Assembly (NCBI GenBank): GCA_027972325.1
Contig: JAPMOS010000006.1
Span: 784,501-848,500 of the forward strand
From: Paratrimastix pyriformis
Lineage: Eukaryota; Preaxostyla; Paratrimastigidae
Length of the DNA stretch: 64,000 nt
Reading direction: 5' to 3'
In this document: one piece after another, positions 32,007 to 43,500 of the stretch
Layout: each line of letters starts with the position of its first letter
Numbering within the stretch: the stretch's first letter is position 1
Translations under genes and position numbers: made by a program
The notes under the pieces: model-generated
What the model was told of the DNA's origin: nothing
Databases searched by the model: none
What the model saw: the letters and a program-made list of their open reading frames with translations, nothing else

Positions 32007-33319
32007 AGGGGAGGTCAGTGTGCCCTTGGCGCATGGCTGGGTCCGCTCCCCGGCCACCCGCCTGCTGCCCGCACAGCGCCCGTCCCCGCACGGACCGCCT
32101 TCATCTGCTCCTGGGTCATGGCCTCGAAGCGGCGCACGTCGGCCATGGACATGCCGTACCACTCGTCCATCCAGCAGAAGGCCTGCTTGTGGGCGTTCAG
32201 GAAGATGTCCCGCATCAGCTGCCCGGGGGGGGGGGGGGGGGGGGGGGGGGCCACCAGGAAAAGCCCGGAAATGGAGCTCATGAGCACAGGCAGCGGACCG
32301 GGGTGCGGGGCGGCGGGGGGGGGGAGCGGCAGGGGAGCGGGGGAGCGGCGGGGAGCGGCAGGGGAGCGGCGGGGGGGGGAGCGGCAGGGGGAGCGGCGGG
32401 GGGCGGACCCGCATGGCGTAGTTCTCGACGGCGGTTTGGAGGCCCCACCACTTGAACTCCATCTTGATGACCTTGTAGGCGCACAGGACGGGTGTGCAGG
32501 TCTTCTGCCACTCGCCCGTCAGCGGGCCGCGGCCCGTCTTGGTCGACCGGAAGACGGCCGGGTCCTCGGCCGCGCTGTACTCCTTGGACTTGCCCACGTC
32601 CTTGCCGATGTCCAGGGGGACGATCTCCCGGATGCGCAGCTCCTCCGGGGTCAGGTGCACCGCCTGTGGGCCCCGCCGGGGGAGGGCAGGGGATGATGGC
32701 GCCGTGGGGGAGACAGGGACAGACGTTCTCGGTGGTGCCGCGGTCGGCCAAGTGGACCGACTCGATGCAGAGAGAGAACCGCTGGCCGAGGAAGGGATTC
32801 TTGGGGAGAAACAGAAGTCAGCACCTCAACGCCCGCCGAGGGGCAGCAGACCCGATACACTAAAAAGAGTTTTATGAATGAGGCGAAACGCTCAAAGGGG
32901 AAAGAGCTACGAACCAGTCTTGCAGAAATTCGGGTAGGCATTCCAAGCCTCCTCCTCCAGGAGCAGTGCATTGGAGGGCAAAATCATGCGGATGAAGCCG
33001 GGAACGTGGCTGAAAGCGGGTGAGACATCATGAAGGGCCTCGATATTCAAGAATTACGAACCTGGCCAGCTTGAAGAGCTTAAAAGTATACTGGCCCTTC
33101 CCCTTCTCATTATCGAAGGGCTCGTTCTTCACGACCTCAATCCCCTCACCGCCACCAGTTTTTTGCTTGCTGGCTTTGGCTACCATGTAAGTTTGAGCGA
33201 TGTGGTACTGCGTATGTGACAGAGTGGTGGCGTTGAAGCGAGTTCACAAAACAAAAAAAGGGGAGACAAACCTCGTCAACGCCAATGGGAAGAACAATGC
33301 GGAATTCCTTGATCTTCAT
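31591..33319 (-). CDS. PITP: Phosphatidylinositol transfer protein, class I, eight exons
   Basis: Moves phosphatidylinositol (with PC or PA) between membranes, supporting phosphoinositide signalling. Exons 33319-33272, 33207-33062, 33009-32915, 32852-32859 (8 nt), 32799-32725, 32663-32409, 32218-32096 and 31806-31591 join in phase to 321 residues. Family landmarks: MKIKEFRIVLPIGVDE at the N-terminus, KASKQKTGGGEGIEV, EEAWNAYPNFCKTVYRNPF across the microexon, STKTGRGPL, CAYKVIKMEFKWWGLQT and AFCWMDEWYGMSMADVRRF. Donors are GTTTGT, GTTCGT, GTTCGT, GTCTGC, GTCTGT, GTCCGC and GTCCGT. The last exon encodes an Ala/Pro/Thr-rich tail not found in animal PITPs. Introns 6 and 7 hold poly-C tracts (G on the plus strand at 31979-32005 and 32225-32250). 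Confidence 0.95.
32852..32859 (-). other. 8-nt microexon of PITP
   Basis: The exon reads TGTATCGG. It is flanked by CTTTTTAG upstream and a GTCTGC donor downstream, with introns of 55 and 52 nt. Splicing it in turns CKT-G into CKTVYRNPF, matching the family's conserved CRTVITNEY region, and restores frame on both sides; skipping it breaks the frame. Confidence 0.85.
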
Positions 33320-33606
33320 TTGCCTGCAATTAAACAATTTTTCGGTGAGCGAAAGTTGGTCCAGTCGAGGAACACAGACTGGAAAAGAGAACAGGGATGG
33401 AATGACCCTGGCACAAAGCCCTAAATTCCCACAGGCGTCAGAGTTTGGCCCGTCGGTCGGAGGTGGGAATGATCCGATTGTGTCCGAAAGACGAAAGATG
33501 TAACAAAAGACATCATTCAATCTCTTGATTTTTGCGATCGGATTGAGATCCGCGGGCAGCGGTTTTTCGGGGAACCAAGATGAAGTGAAAAAATCCAACC
33601 GTTATG
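33320..33606. other. Tandem gap between dynein stop and PITP start
   Basis: 287 bp of balanced composition, with PITP upstream sequence ending TTTAATTGCAGGCAAATG. That AG just before the ATG looks like an acceptor, so a 5'-UTR intron in PITP is possible. Confidence 0.45.
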
Positions 33607-35208
33607 TTATTTGGATTTCGGTGTTGCCACTGTCTGACGCTGATTTTCTGGTGTCCAAATCATCATGGCTGCGCCGGCTTGAGCCCAGGCAGCTTCCAGG
33701 GCGGTGCCCTCGGTGGGCATGACAACGGTGGTCAGGATGGACTGGCGAGTCGCGTCAATGTAGATCGGAAGCCGGACGGCGTTCTCTGCCGGGGACGTGG
33801 TAGCCGAGGGGCCGTTGGCCGGGGCGGCGTGGCGCCAGGAGAAGCACAGGGCGGGCAGCGGGTTGGGGCCCGACGAGGGCGGGTGGAGGGAGAGCTTCTG
33901 CTGGGCGGTCACGAGGCCGCCCTCCAGCACCATCCCTGCGACAGGACCGACCAAGACACCGATTGATGAGCAACCGCGTGGGGGTGGGTGGTGGGTGAGT
34001 GGGAGGGCGCGGACCGGTTGTGGTGAAGGCGTGCTCCTCGTCGTCAGCCGGGGGGCGGTGGGCGGTGGCCGCGGGGCACTGGGAGGCAAAGCGCACCTGC
34101 AGGACGAGATGCTCCAGCGGCCAGCTGGGCGAGGGAAGAGACGCCACCCACCCGGGGCATGCGATGACGTGGTGACCAAACCAATGGGCCGGCGGGCGTG
34201 ACAGGGCGGGGCGGGGAAGGAAGGACGATGGGGAAGAGCGCAGACCCCCGCTTGTGGGCGGCCCACTGCTGGGTGGCGGTGAGCAGGGCCCCCGGGCTGC
34301 GGAGGGCCCCGAGCCAGAGGGCCAGAGCGCCGGCCGGCTCCTGGGGCAGGCCGTGGAGGCCCTGGGCGAGCAGGCCGGCGGCCTGGGGGGAGGCCACGAG
34401 GCGGAGGTGCTCCAGACGCCGGGTCAGGTCGGCCAGGAAGAGGGCCACCGAAAGGGACCCCACAGCCCCCGCGGGGCCGGCCGGCCGCCAGGCCGGGGGG
34501 ACGAGGTCCTTCTGGAAGGCCGTCAGCATGTCGCGGCTCTCGTTGGTGGACTTGGCCAGGCCCGCACACACCTGCACGGCCAGGGCCAGGTCGGCCCGGC
34601 ACCGGACCAGGAGCCCCTCGGCGGCGCGCCATTCGCGGGCCAGGCACCGCGCCACGGGGTCGTCGCACTCCCGGCCGGGCGGTCCGCCCGCAGCGGCTGG
34701 CGGGGCGGCGAGCGCGTCCACCAAGGCGGCCCACTCGCGCAGTGGCCCCAGCAGGCGCTGCATCCACATGGGCCTGTCCATGGGGGCCCCAGCGGCCCGC
34801 GGGGCCGGGACGAGGGCCAGGGCCATGGACTCGGCCGCGACCGGGTCGGGCAGGTCCTCCTCGCTCAGCTCGAAGGCCCCCTCGGCCGTCCCCGAATCGC
34901 GCTGGCCCTGGGCGGGGGCCTCCTCGTCGACCAGGGCAGCCTGCAGGCGGCGCAGCTTGGCGTGGACCCGGGCGCCGGTCCGCGAGAGCAGCAGCGACTC
35001 CGCGTCGGCGGGCAGCCCCACCCACGCGGGCGAGGCCGTGGCCGGGACGTGCTTCTGGACCCACTCCACGAAGGCCCCCAGGGTGGCGCCCTCCTGGGGG
35101 ATCTCCACCCGCACTGCACCCGCCCCGCCAGCCGGAGAGACCGGCCCACAAAGGTCATCGCCAGGGCCTCGAGGCCTCACCCAACACGGGCACAGGAAGG
35201 GCCGAAAA

Positions 35209-35246
<38 letters not shown>

Positions 35247-35764
35247 GGGGGGAGGGGGGAGAGCCGAGGCGGAGGCGAAGGCCAAGGCGGGGGAGCGGAG
35301 GGAACCTCCCGACAGTCCAAGAGGCACTTCGACGGTGACGATGACATGGAAAAGACACAGAGGGCACAGCGCCTCGGATCCTGGTCTGCTCTGTTTTCCG
35401 ACTGACCTCTTCGTCGTCTTCTTCTTCTTATCAAACCCAGCCCAGCAACCTAACCCGAAATTACCGGGCAGGATCAGGCTCCCATTGGCAGTCCATCCAG
35501 CGACGCTGGCCCGCCGGAGGGAAGGGGGAGCGGAGGGGAGGCGGAGGCGGAGGCGGACCGTCGTCGGTGTGGACGAGGGCGAAGCCGGGCTCGTAGCTCT
35601 CGGGGACGAAGAGCTGGCCCAGGAAGCTCTCCATCAGCCGGGCGTCGTGCTCGTTGTCGATCCGCCCTGCAGGCGCCCCCGCCAGGAGGTGGCCGCCCCG
35701 CCCCACCAAGGAGAGCGACTGGGTGTGAGCGAGCAGGCGGGCAGGCGGGCAGGCGGGCAGGCGG

Positions 35765-35831
<67 letters not shown>

Positions 35832-38800
35832 GGCGGGCAGGCGGGCAGGCGGGCAGGCGGGCAGGCGGGCAGGCGGGCAGGCGGGCAGGCGGGCAGGCGG
35901 GCAGGCGGGCAGGCGGGCAGGCGGGCAGGCGGGCAGGCGGGCAGGCGGGTGGGTTGAATGGCGCGGTCTGGGGCGGGCGGGAGAGCGGACCGCCGTACGC
36001 GGACTGGGCCAGAAGGGCCCGGATGGCCGGCCAGGGCACGTCGGTGCGCGGGTTGACGTGGGGCCGCATCTGGCCGCCCGTCAGGCCCGCGCCAGCGCTC
36101 CGGTCGAGCCACGAGTCGACCGCCTGCAGCCCACCAGCCAATGGCGCACCCCGACGGGAACCCCGGCATGGCGACGATGAGGGGCGTGACGGGCCAGGAG
36201 AGAGGATGGGGGTCGGGATGGGGGATGAGAGGTGGTCGGGATGGGGCATGAGAGGTGGGGGTCGGGATGGGAGTGCTTCCGACCGTCACTGCGGCCCGCA
36301 GGTCGGACGCGCCGAACTCGTAGGCCTTGCACCAGCCCACCGGGGCGTACCGGAGCCGCTCCATGGCCACCGCGTGCAGCCAGCCCACCAGGAAGTGCAG
36401 CCGGGGCCGCTCGGCCGGGGCCCTGATGAAGCGCAACGTGCATGAGGGTGAGCAGGGACGGGTGCCGCCGAGGGGTCGGACCGGTCAGCGCGGGCCTGGT
36501 CGAGAGAGCCCAGCGTGTGCAGCAGGGCGGCCCGGAGGCCGGGCGCGGGCTCGAAGAGGACACAACGCGAGGCCCGCAGCAGGGTCGGGGGCAGGGCGGG
36601 GTGCAGCTCGGCCGTCAGGAAGAGCCGGAAGTTGCCCGTGCTGCACCGAGCGGGCCGAGGGTCCGGTGAGTGGGAGCCAGGGGCGGGGCGGGGCGGGCGG
36701 GGCGGGGCGGGGCGGGGCGGGGCGGGGCGGGGCGGGCGGGGCGGGGCGGGCGGGGGCGGGCGGGGCGGGCGGGCGGGCGGGCGGGGCGGGGCGGGCGGGG
36801 CGGGTGAGCAGAGGCACACCGGTCCGTCAGCAGGGAGGCGGCCCAGCAGGGCGGTGCTGGCTGGCGGACCTGGGGCGCCGTGGAGGAGCGAGGGCAGCCG
36901 CTTGGTCAGCTCGGCCAGCCACTGGGGGTCAGGTGGACGTTCTTCAGCAGCACCCAGGTCCCCTGCCGGACCGCGCCTTGCAGGGCCCGGTCGGCCAGCT
37001 CGTAGCTGCCCAGCCAAGGCCACCGCGAAGAAAGGAGGGCCATGACGTGCGGATGAGGGAGCTGCATGGATCCCACGTGCTGCGCGCGTGCGGGGGGAGG
37101 GGAGGGGGGGGGGGGGGGGGGGTAGGGGCAGTGGCTGTGGTGGTGCGGCCCGCGGACCACTCGGCGGAGCCCATGGCGATGGGGGCCAGGGCCAGGCCGG
37201 CCTGGGCGGCCAGGGCCTCGACGAGGGGCGAGCTGTCGTGGCCGGCGGGGGAGAGCAGCAGGATGGGCGAGAGGGGCGTGGCCTCGCGCTGGGCCAGGGC
37301 GGCCATGTCGGTCCGGTTGGGCCGCTCCAAGAAGTCCGCCCCGAAGACCGCCTCCACGAACCCGCTCGCCCCGGCCAGGAACCGGTCCCGCCGCAGGGCC
37401 CGCATCAGCAGCAGCACCACCAGGGCGGGGCCTGAGGGGGTGGGGGCGGGCCACGGGTGGGCGTGCAGGATCAGGCGGTGTCGGCGCATATCCAGGGCAT
37501 CCGCGTCCGTCGGTTTGGCTGTCCGTGCCGTGCTGTGTACCGTGCTGCTGTGTGCCGTGCTGTGTGTCGTGCTGTGTGCCGTGCTGTGTGCCGTGCTGTG
37601 TGCCGTGCTGTGTGCCGTGCTGTGTGTCGTGCTGTGTGCCGTGCTATGTGTCGTGCTGTGTGCCGTGCTGTGTGCCGTGCTGCGTGCCGTGCTGTGTGCC
37701 GTGCTGTGTGCCGTGCTGCGTGCCGTGCTGTGTGCCGTGCTGTGTGCCGTGCTGCGTGCCGTGCTGCGTGCCGTGCGTGTGGGTGGATGGGTGGGTGGGG
37801 ATGCTGTTGGCGGACCCTCGGCGTCCGTGGCGGGGGCGTCGTCCTTGGCGGGGATGGGCCAGCTGCCCTCGGGTTGGGGGGCCTTGATCCAGGCGGCCCA
37901 CTCGGGGCTGCCCTCGCGGAGGCCCTTCAGGGCAGCCACCAGGGGCCCGCTGACGGGCCGCGGGTGGGTCGGATCGCGGCCGGCCAGCGAGCGGAGGAGG
38001 CCCTCCACCCGGCCGGTCTGCTCGGGGGTCAGCGAGGGCCAGGGGGCCCCCGAGGGCGGGTCGATGGCCTCCCGGAGGAGCGCCTCCCACTCGGCCGCGT
38101 ACGCGGTGGCCGCGGGGGCCGGGCCGGCCGCCTCAGCCGAGGAGAAGAGGCCCGAGTATGCCGGGGCGGCGGGCTGGGCCAGGCGGGCCATCTGGGCGCG
38201 CTCCTGCAGGGCGATCTGGGCCACCAGCAGGGCCAGCACGGTTCGGTCCTCCTGCAGCAGTCCCCGGCCCACCCGGGCGTAGACCTCCCGGTAGAGGGCC
38301 GTCGCGATCTCCCGCAGCCGCTTGGCGTGGTCGGCCGGGGCGCCCTCGGGCCGGGCCGGGGCGGCCCCCAGGACGTCCCCCAGGGCGTCCAGGAAGGCCT
38401 TCAGCGAGAAATGGTACAGGAAGTGCAGCTCGGACAGCTGGCGGCACATCGCCCCCCGGCATCCAGCAGAGACCACAAACAAAGGCAGCAGAGGGCAAGG
38501 AGATGAGCCCAAGGAAGGCGACAGCCCCCCCCCCCCCCCCCGGACACCGAGGCGAAGGGGACGGGGGGCTGGCAGCCGCGAGTTGGCGGGACGGACCTGG
38601 TCGACGACGAAGTAGAGGCGCGCGCAGGCGTTTGCGAAGGGCGCGTAGAGTGCCTGGACCTTGTTGATCTCGGCCAGGACCAGGTCCGACTGGGCCACCT
38701 TGTCGGCCACCTCGCGGGCGTCCCGCTTGAGCCGCTCCAGCGACTCGATCACCGCGTCCGACTCGACCAGGTTCCCCGGGGCCGTGCTCAGGGCCTGCAG

Positions 38801-39015
38801 CAGCTGCTGCTCCAGCTGCCGCAGCCGCACCTGGTCCTCGCCCTGCGCCACCGAGAGCTCCGTCCGCCGGGCCGCAACGTCGGGCCGCTCGGACTGCGCC
38901 GCCCCACCCGCGGACAGTACCATCGCCGCCGCCGCCGCCGCCAGAAGTGAGTCAGGGCGCACCGCTGGGCGACAGACCCCGTGTGGGGCTGGATCAAAAT
39001 CCAGGCAGGGCAGAG

Positions 39016-39048
<33 letters not shown>

Positions 39049-40512
39049 CTTCATGACGCGGCCGAGGCACTGGCTGGTCAGGGAGGACGGGGTGACGGTG
39101 AAGTTGACCATGGTCACCCGCGAGCACAGGTCCGGCGGGAAGTGCGCTGCCGAGGCCGGCACGGCAGTCGCCAGGAAGAGCGTGAACGAGGGCGAGCAGT
39201 CGATATCCTGCAAACAAAAATAAAATTAGATGCGTCGGCCGGGAATTGAACCCGGGTCACCACGATGGCAACGTGATATTCTACCACTAGACCACCGACG
39301 CTCATACATGTCAAAAGGGAAAGGCGTCCACATGCAGACCTGGTCGCCCAGCCGGACGAGGCAGCGGCCGCCGGTGCGGCGCATCTCGCGGTTGAGGACG
39401 GGGTTGAGGACGGGGTCGATGGACTCGACGTCGTTGACCAGGAGCGGGTAGCCGAAGCGGAGGGCGCTCTCGAGGTGCTTCATGAAGGCCCCGTCGAGGA
39501 AGCTGGTCCGGACCATCTTCCGGTCGGCGTACTGCTGCATCAGGAAGTCGGCCGCCTGGCCGGAGGGGTCGATGACCAGTGGGTAGCGGTTGAAGTGGGT
39601 CAGCATGATGGCGTTCTCCACGCAGAGCGTGTCCGCGGGCAGGCCCCGAGCCGCCCAGAGGAGCCGCTCCTCGGCCGTGCTGAGGTACTCGACCAGGTCC
39701 AGGTGGCCCCGCACCTGCCCGAGCCCAACCAGGCGCCCCGCGCCCCCGCCGCCACCAGCAGCCGGTGAGAGAGAGTCCCGTGTGTGCCCAACGAGGGGAC
39801 GGGCCGGGCAGTGGGGTGGGTGGGTGGTGCGGGCGGACGGAGATGCCGAGGGCGGTGATGTGGTCGGTCCACTGGGCCACCAGGGCCCGCCGGGTGTGCT
39901 CGTCGAAGAAGCCGCCGTAGGCCAGGAAGCCCGCAGCCACCAGGGCGTCGCCCTTGATGGTGGCCATCTGCTCGCGGAACTGCTGCTGCTCCGTCTCCCA
40001 CCGCTGGCTCTCCGACTCTGCGCCAGCCCGCCCCCAGGTTCGCAGAAACACCCCATCATGAGGCCCACATGGAACAGGTGCCACACACACACACAAACAC
40101 ACACACAAACACACACACACACGGGATGGTGGGCGGAGCGGACCGAGGGAGGCGAGGAGGCGCTGGCAGCGCTCGGTCTTTGTGAGGATGCGCAGCCTGT
40201 CGGCCTTGATGCCCTCCGACTGGGCCACCAGGGCCGTGAACTGGGCCTGGATGGCGGCGATGGAGGTCTCCAGGGCGGCGGCGGTCTGCTCGGCCTGTGC
40301 CAGCTCGGCCTTCAGCTTGCCCGACTGCTCCTCCAGCCCGGCCACCTGGCGCCGGAGCGGCTCGATCCGGTCGAGGATGTCCGCGTACCGCACCTGCCCC
40401 GCCCCAGCCGCCGCCGCCCCCCCACGGGGTCACATCACGGGCATGAGTTGGGGATGGCCGGTGCTTGGTGGGGCTGCGGGGCGGGGGGCGCTCATACCTT
40501 CGGGCCGAGTGA

Positions 40513-40573
<61 letters not shown>

Positions 40574-43500
40574 GGGGACGGGCGCGGACGTGGGCGCGGG
40601 ACGTGGGCGCGGGACGTGGGCGCGGGACGTGGGCGCGGGACGTGGGCGCGTGGGCGCGGACGTGGGCGCGGGACGTGGGCGCGGGACGTGGGACGCGGAC
40701 CGGACGAGGGGCCCGCAGGCGCGGCTGGCGCGGTTGATCTCTCGTAGCCCTCCGAGTTGATGTACTCCGCCATCAGCCGCTCGCGCAGCCGCGGTTGGCT
40801 CTGCACGGGGCCGGGAGGGGACAGCAGCGGCGGATCAGAGGATCAGAGGATGAGCGGACGCAGCGATGCGGATCGGGCGAGGATCGGGCGAGGATCGGCG
40901 GCGGGCGGGCGGGCGGGCGGGCGGGCGGGCGGGCGGGCGGATGGGGGTTGCGGCGGACGGCGAGGATCTTGGAGTCGAAGTTGAGGACGCGGGGCAGGAA
41001 GCCCGACTGGTGGATGGCCGACTTGATCTCGTCCCAGCCCATCTTCTTGCCCTCCACCAGCAGCATCACAGACTCCAGGCACAGCCGCACCCCTGCGCCC
41101 GCCCCCATACCCATATGCACACCAACACCCGCGCCCGCACCCAAGAGCCAAGCGCGTGACCAACAGGCCCACGGCCCTAACCCTAGCATGGCAAGGCCCG
41201 GCACGGGCATGGCTGCGGGGCGGGGTCGGGCGGGGTCGGGGGGCAGCCAGAGGGGGGGGACACGGGGGGCGGGGCGGACCGGCGGGGGGCATGCGGAAGT
41301 TGCGGATCTCGTCGATCTGGGCCTTGCTGATCGACCGCACGGCCCCGGCGGCCTCCTGGACGGCCGGCTCGGCCTCGGCCAGCTCGGCCCGGGCGTACTC
41401 CGACTGGGCGTGGATCTCCTGGGCCTGCTTGGCCAGCCGCTCGCGCAGCTCGGCCACCACGCGCTGCTTCTCCTCGGCCTGCTGCCGCTCGGCCACCATC
41501 CGCTGCAGGGTCCGGTTGGCCTCCTGGTTCTTCTCCTCGAGCTGCTCGGAGATGCGCCGCAGCGAGGTCTGCATCTCGGCCACGCTCTGCTGGGTGCTGG
41601 CCAGCTTCTGCAGGCCCTGGTTGATGTGCAGCTGCTGCTCCTCGAGCCGGGTCTTCTTGCTCTGGTACAGCTCCCCGTAGTGGGTGATCAGGTCGAAGAA
41701 GTGCCGCGGCGTCGCGTAGTTCCGCTGGTTCTGTGGAGGGCCCGGCAGGGGCAGGGCAGGGGAGGCGAGCGCGAGGATGAGGGGGGGTCGCCGGCCGTGG
41801 GCGGGCGCGAGGTGGGCGGGGGGACGTGGCGGGGGACGGGGCGGGGGACGGGGCGGGTGCGTCTGTGCGGACCTGGCGCTTGAGGAGGCGCTCGTTGGCG
41901 GCCCCGACGGAGCGGTGGATGAAGACCATGGCCCGGACGACGGCCTCCCGGAGGCACTTGGGCAGGGGCAGGGGCAGGGGCACCCGGTCGAAGGCCAGGA
42001 AGGGGTCCTGCGGGTGGGGCGCCTGGTAGGCGGGCTCGTCGAGGTCCATCAGCCGGGTGTAGTCGGCCCCGACCTGGTACAGGGCCGTGGCGGACCAGTC
42101 GCCGAACCAGTCGACCACGCACCGGTTGAACAGGGCCGGGCTCGTGGCGGCCCGGCTGCTGAAGTCGGCCCCGGCCGGGTTCATGGTGAAGACCACGTGC
42201 AGGTTGCGCTGGACCCGGCTGGTGAACCACCGGTAGAGCTCCTCGTCGGTCGAGGGCCCGGCCACCCCGCCGGCCCCCGGGCGGCCCTGCGGGTCGGGCT
42301 GCATGGCGGCCTCCTTGCACTGGCGCAGCAGGGCCCCGTAGGCGTCGCCCTCGAAGAGGCCCGGCACCTCGCCGCTGGCCAGCAGGGCGTTCATGTGCTC
42401 CAGGAAGCCCGTCTGGAGGGCGTTGCTCTCGTCGAAGACGAAGCAGATCGGCTCGCCCTTGACGCCCGCCCGGCGCATGACGGCCCGCAGGTCCTCCTCG
42501 AACTCGGGCAGCCCGTAGCGGCGCGAGGCCCGGATGAAGAAGGTCGACTGGTGGTTGAGCCAGGCCACGAACCGCGTCAGGACCGTCTTGCCCGCACCGC
42601 TCATCCCCACAAGCAGCAGGTGGCCTGCCGGGGGGGGGGGGGGGGGGGGGGGGGCGAGGAGAGGAGAGTGAACGTGAGCCGAGAAACTGGCGAGACGGGC
42701 GGGCGGTGCGGAGGCGGGTGACGGGGTGCGGGTGACGGGGTGCGGGTGACGGGGTGCGGGTGACGGGGTGCGGGTGACGGGGGTGCGGGTGACGGGGGTG
42801 CGGGTGACGGGGTGCGGGTGACGGGGGTGCGGGTGACGGGGGTGCGGGTGACGGGGTGCGGGTGACGGGGTGCGGGTGACGGGGGTGCGGGTGACGGGGT
42901 GCGGGTGACGGGGTGCGGGTGACGGGGTGCGGGTGACGGGGGTGCGGGTGACGGGGGTGCGGACCGAGGGGCATGCGGAGGACCCGGTCGATGCGGAGGA
43001 CGTGGTCGAGGACCCCGTCGAAGAGCACCAGGCGCACGTCGAGCTCCTCCTCGCAGAAGACCTTCAGCCGGGCCTGGATGTGCTCCCGGAGGCGATCCCG
43101 GGCCACCCGGGCCACGTTGCGCGAGAGCCAGCCCGAGTAGAGCAGCGGCCGCTGGAGCAGCTCGGGCCGCGACTGGGCCACGGTCGGGAAGTACCGGCCG
43201 ATGGTCTGGTCGAGCTGCTCGTCCGTCCAGCGCCGCTCGGCGGCCGTCACCAGCCGGTCCTGCGGGGGCCGGGCAGTCGGTAAATGGGAATGTGGTGAGT
43301 CGGGTTGGTGGCACCCCGCGGGCGCGCTCCCAGGAGAGACAAGCAGCCAAGGCGAGGCGGCCGGGGGAGGCCGATGAGGGCGGGGCGGGGGAACTGCCGA
43401 CCTGGAAGAGGCGGAGGCCCTCATGGGCGAAGAGACCCACGATGTCCTCCAGGGCGATGCTGTCCGCCTGGGGGCTGACAAGCTCGTACCTGCCCCGCAC

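Noticed and set aside
37525-37887. Open frames made of Cys-Arg-Ala-Val or Cys-Cys-Val-Pro repeats
   Set aside because: Pure by-product of the 12-bp intronic minisatellite; repeats in all frames and on both strands give open frames without coding.
41165-41190. CCCTAACCCTAG as interstitial telomere repeat
   Set aside because: Only two units, inside a dynein intron; no array.
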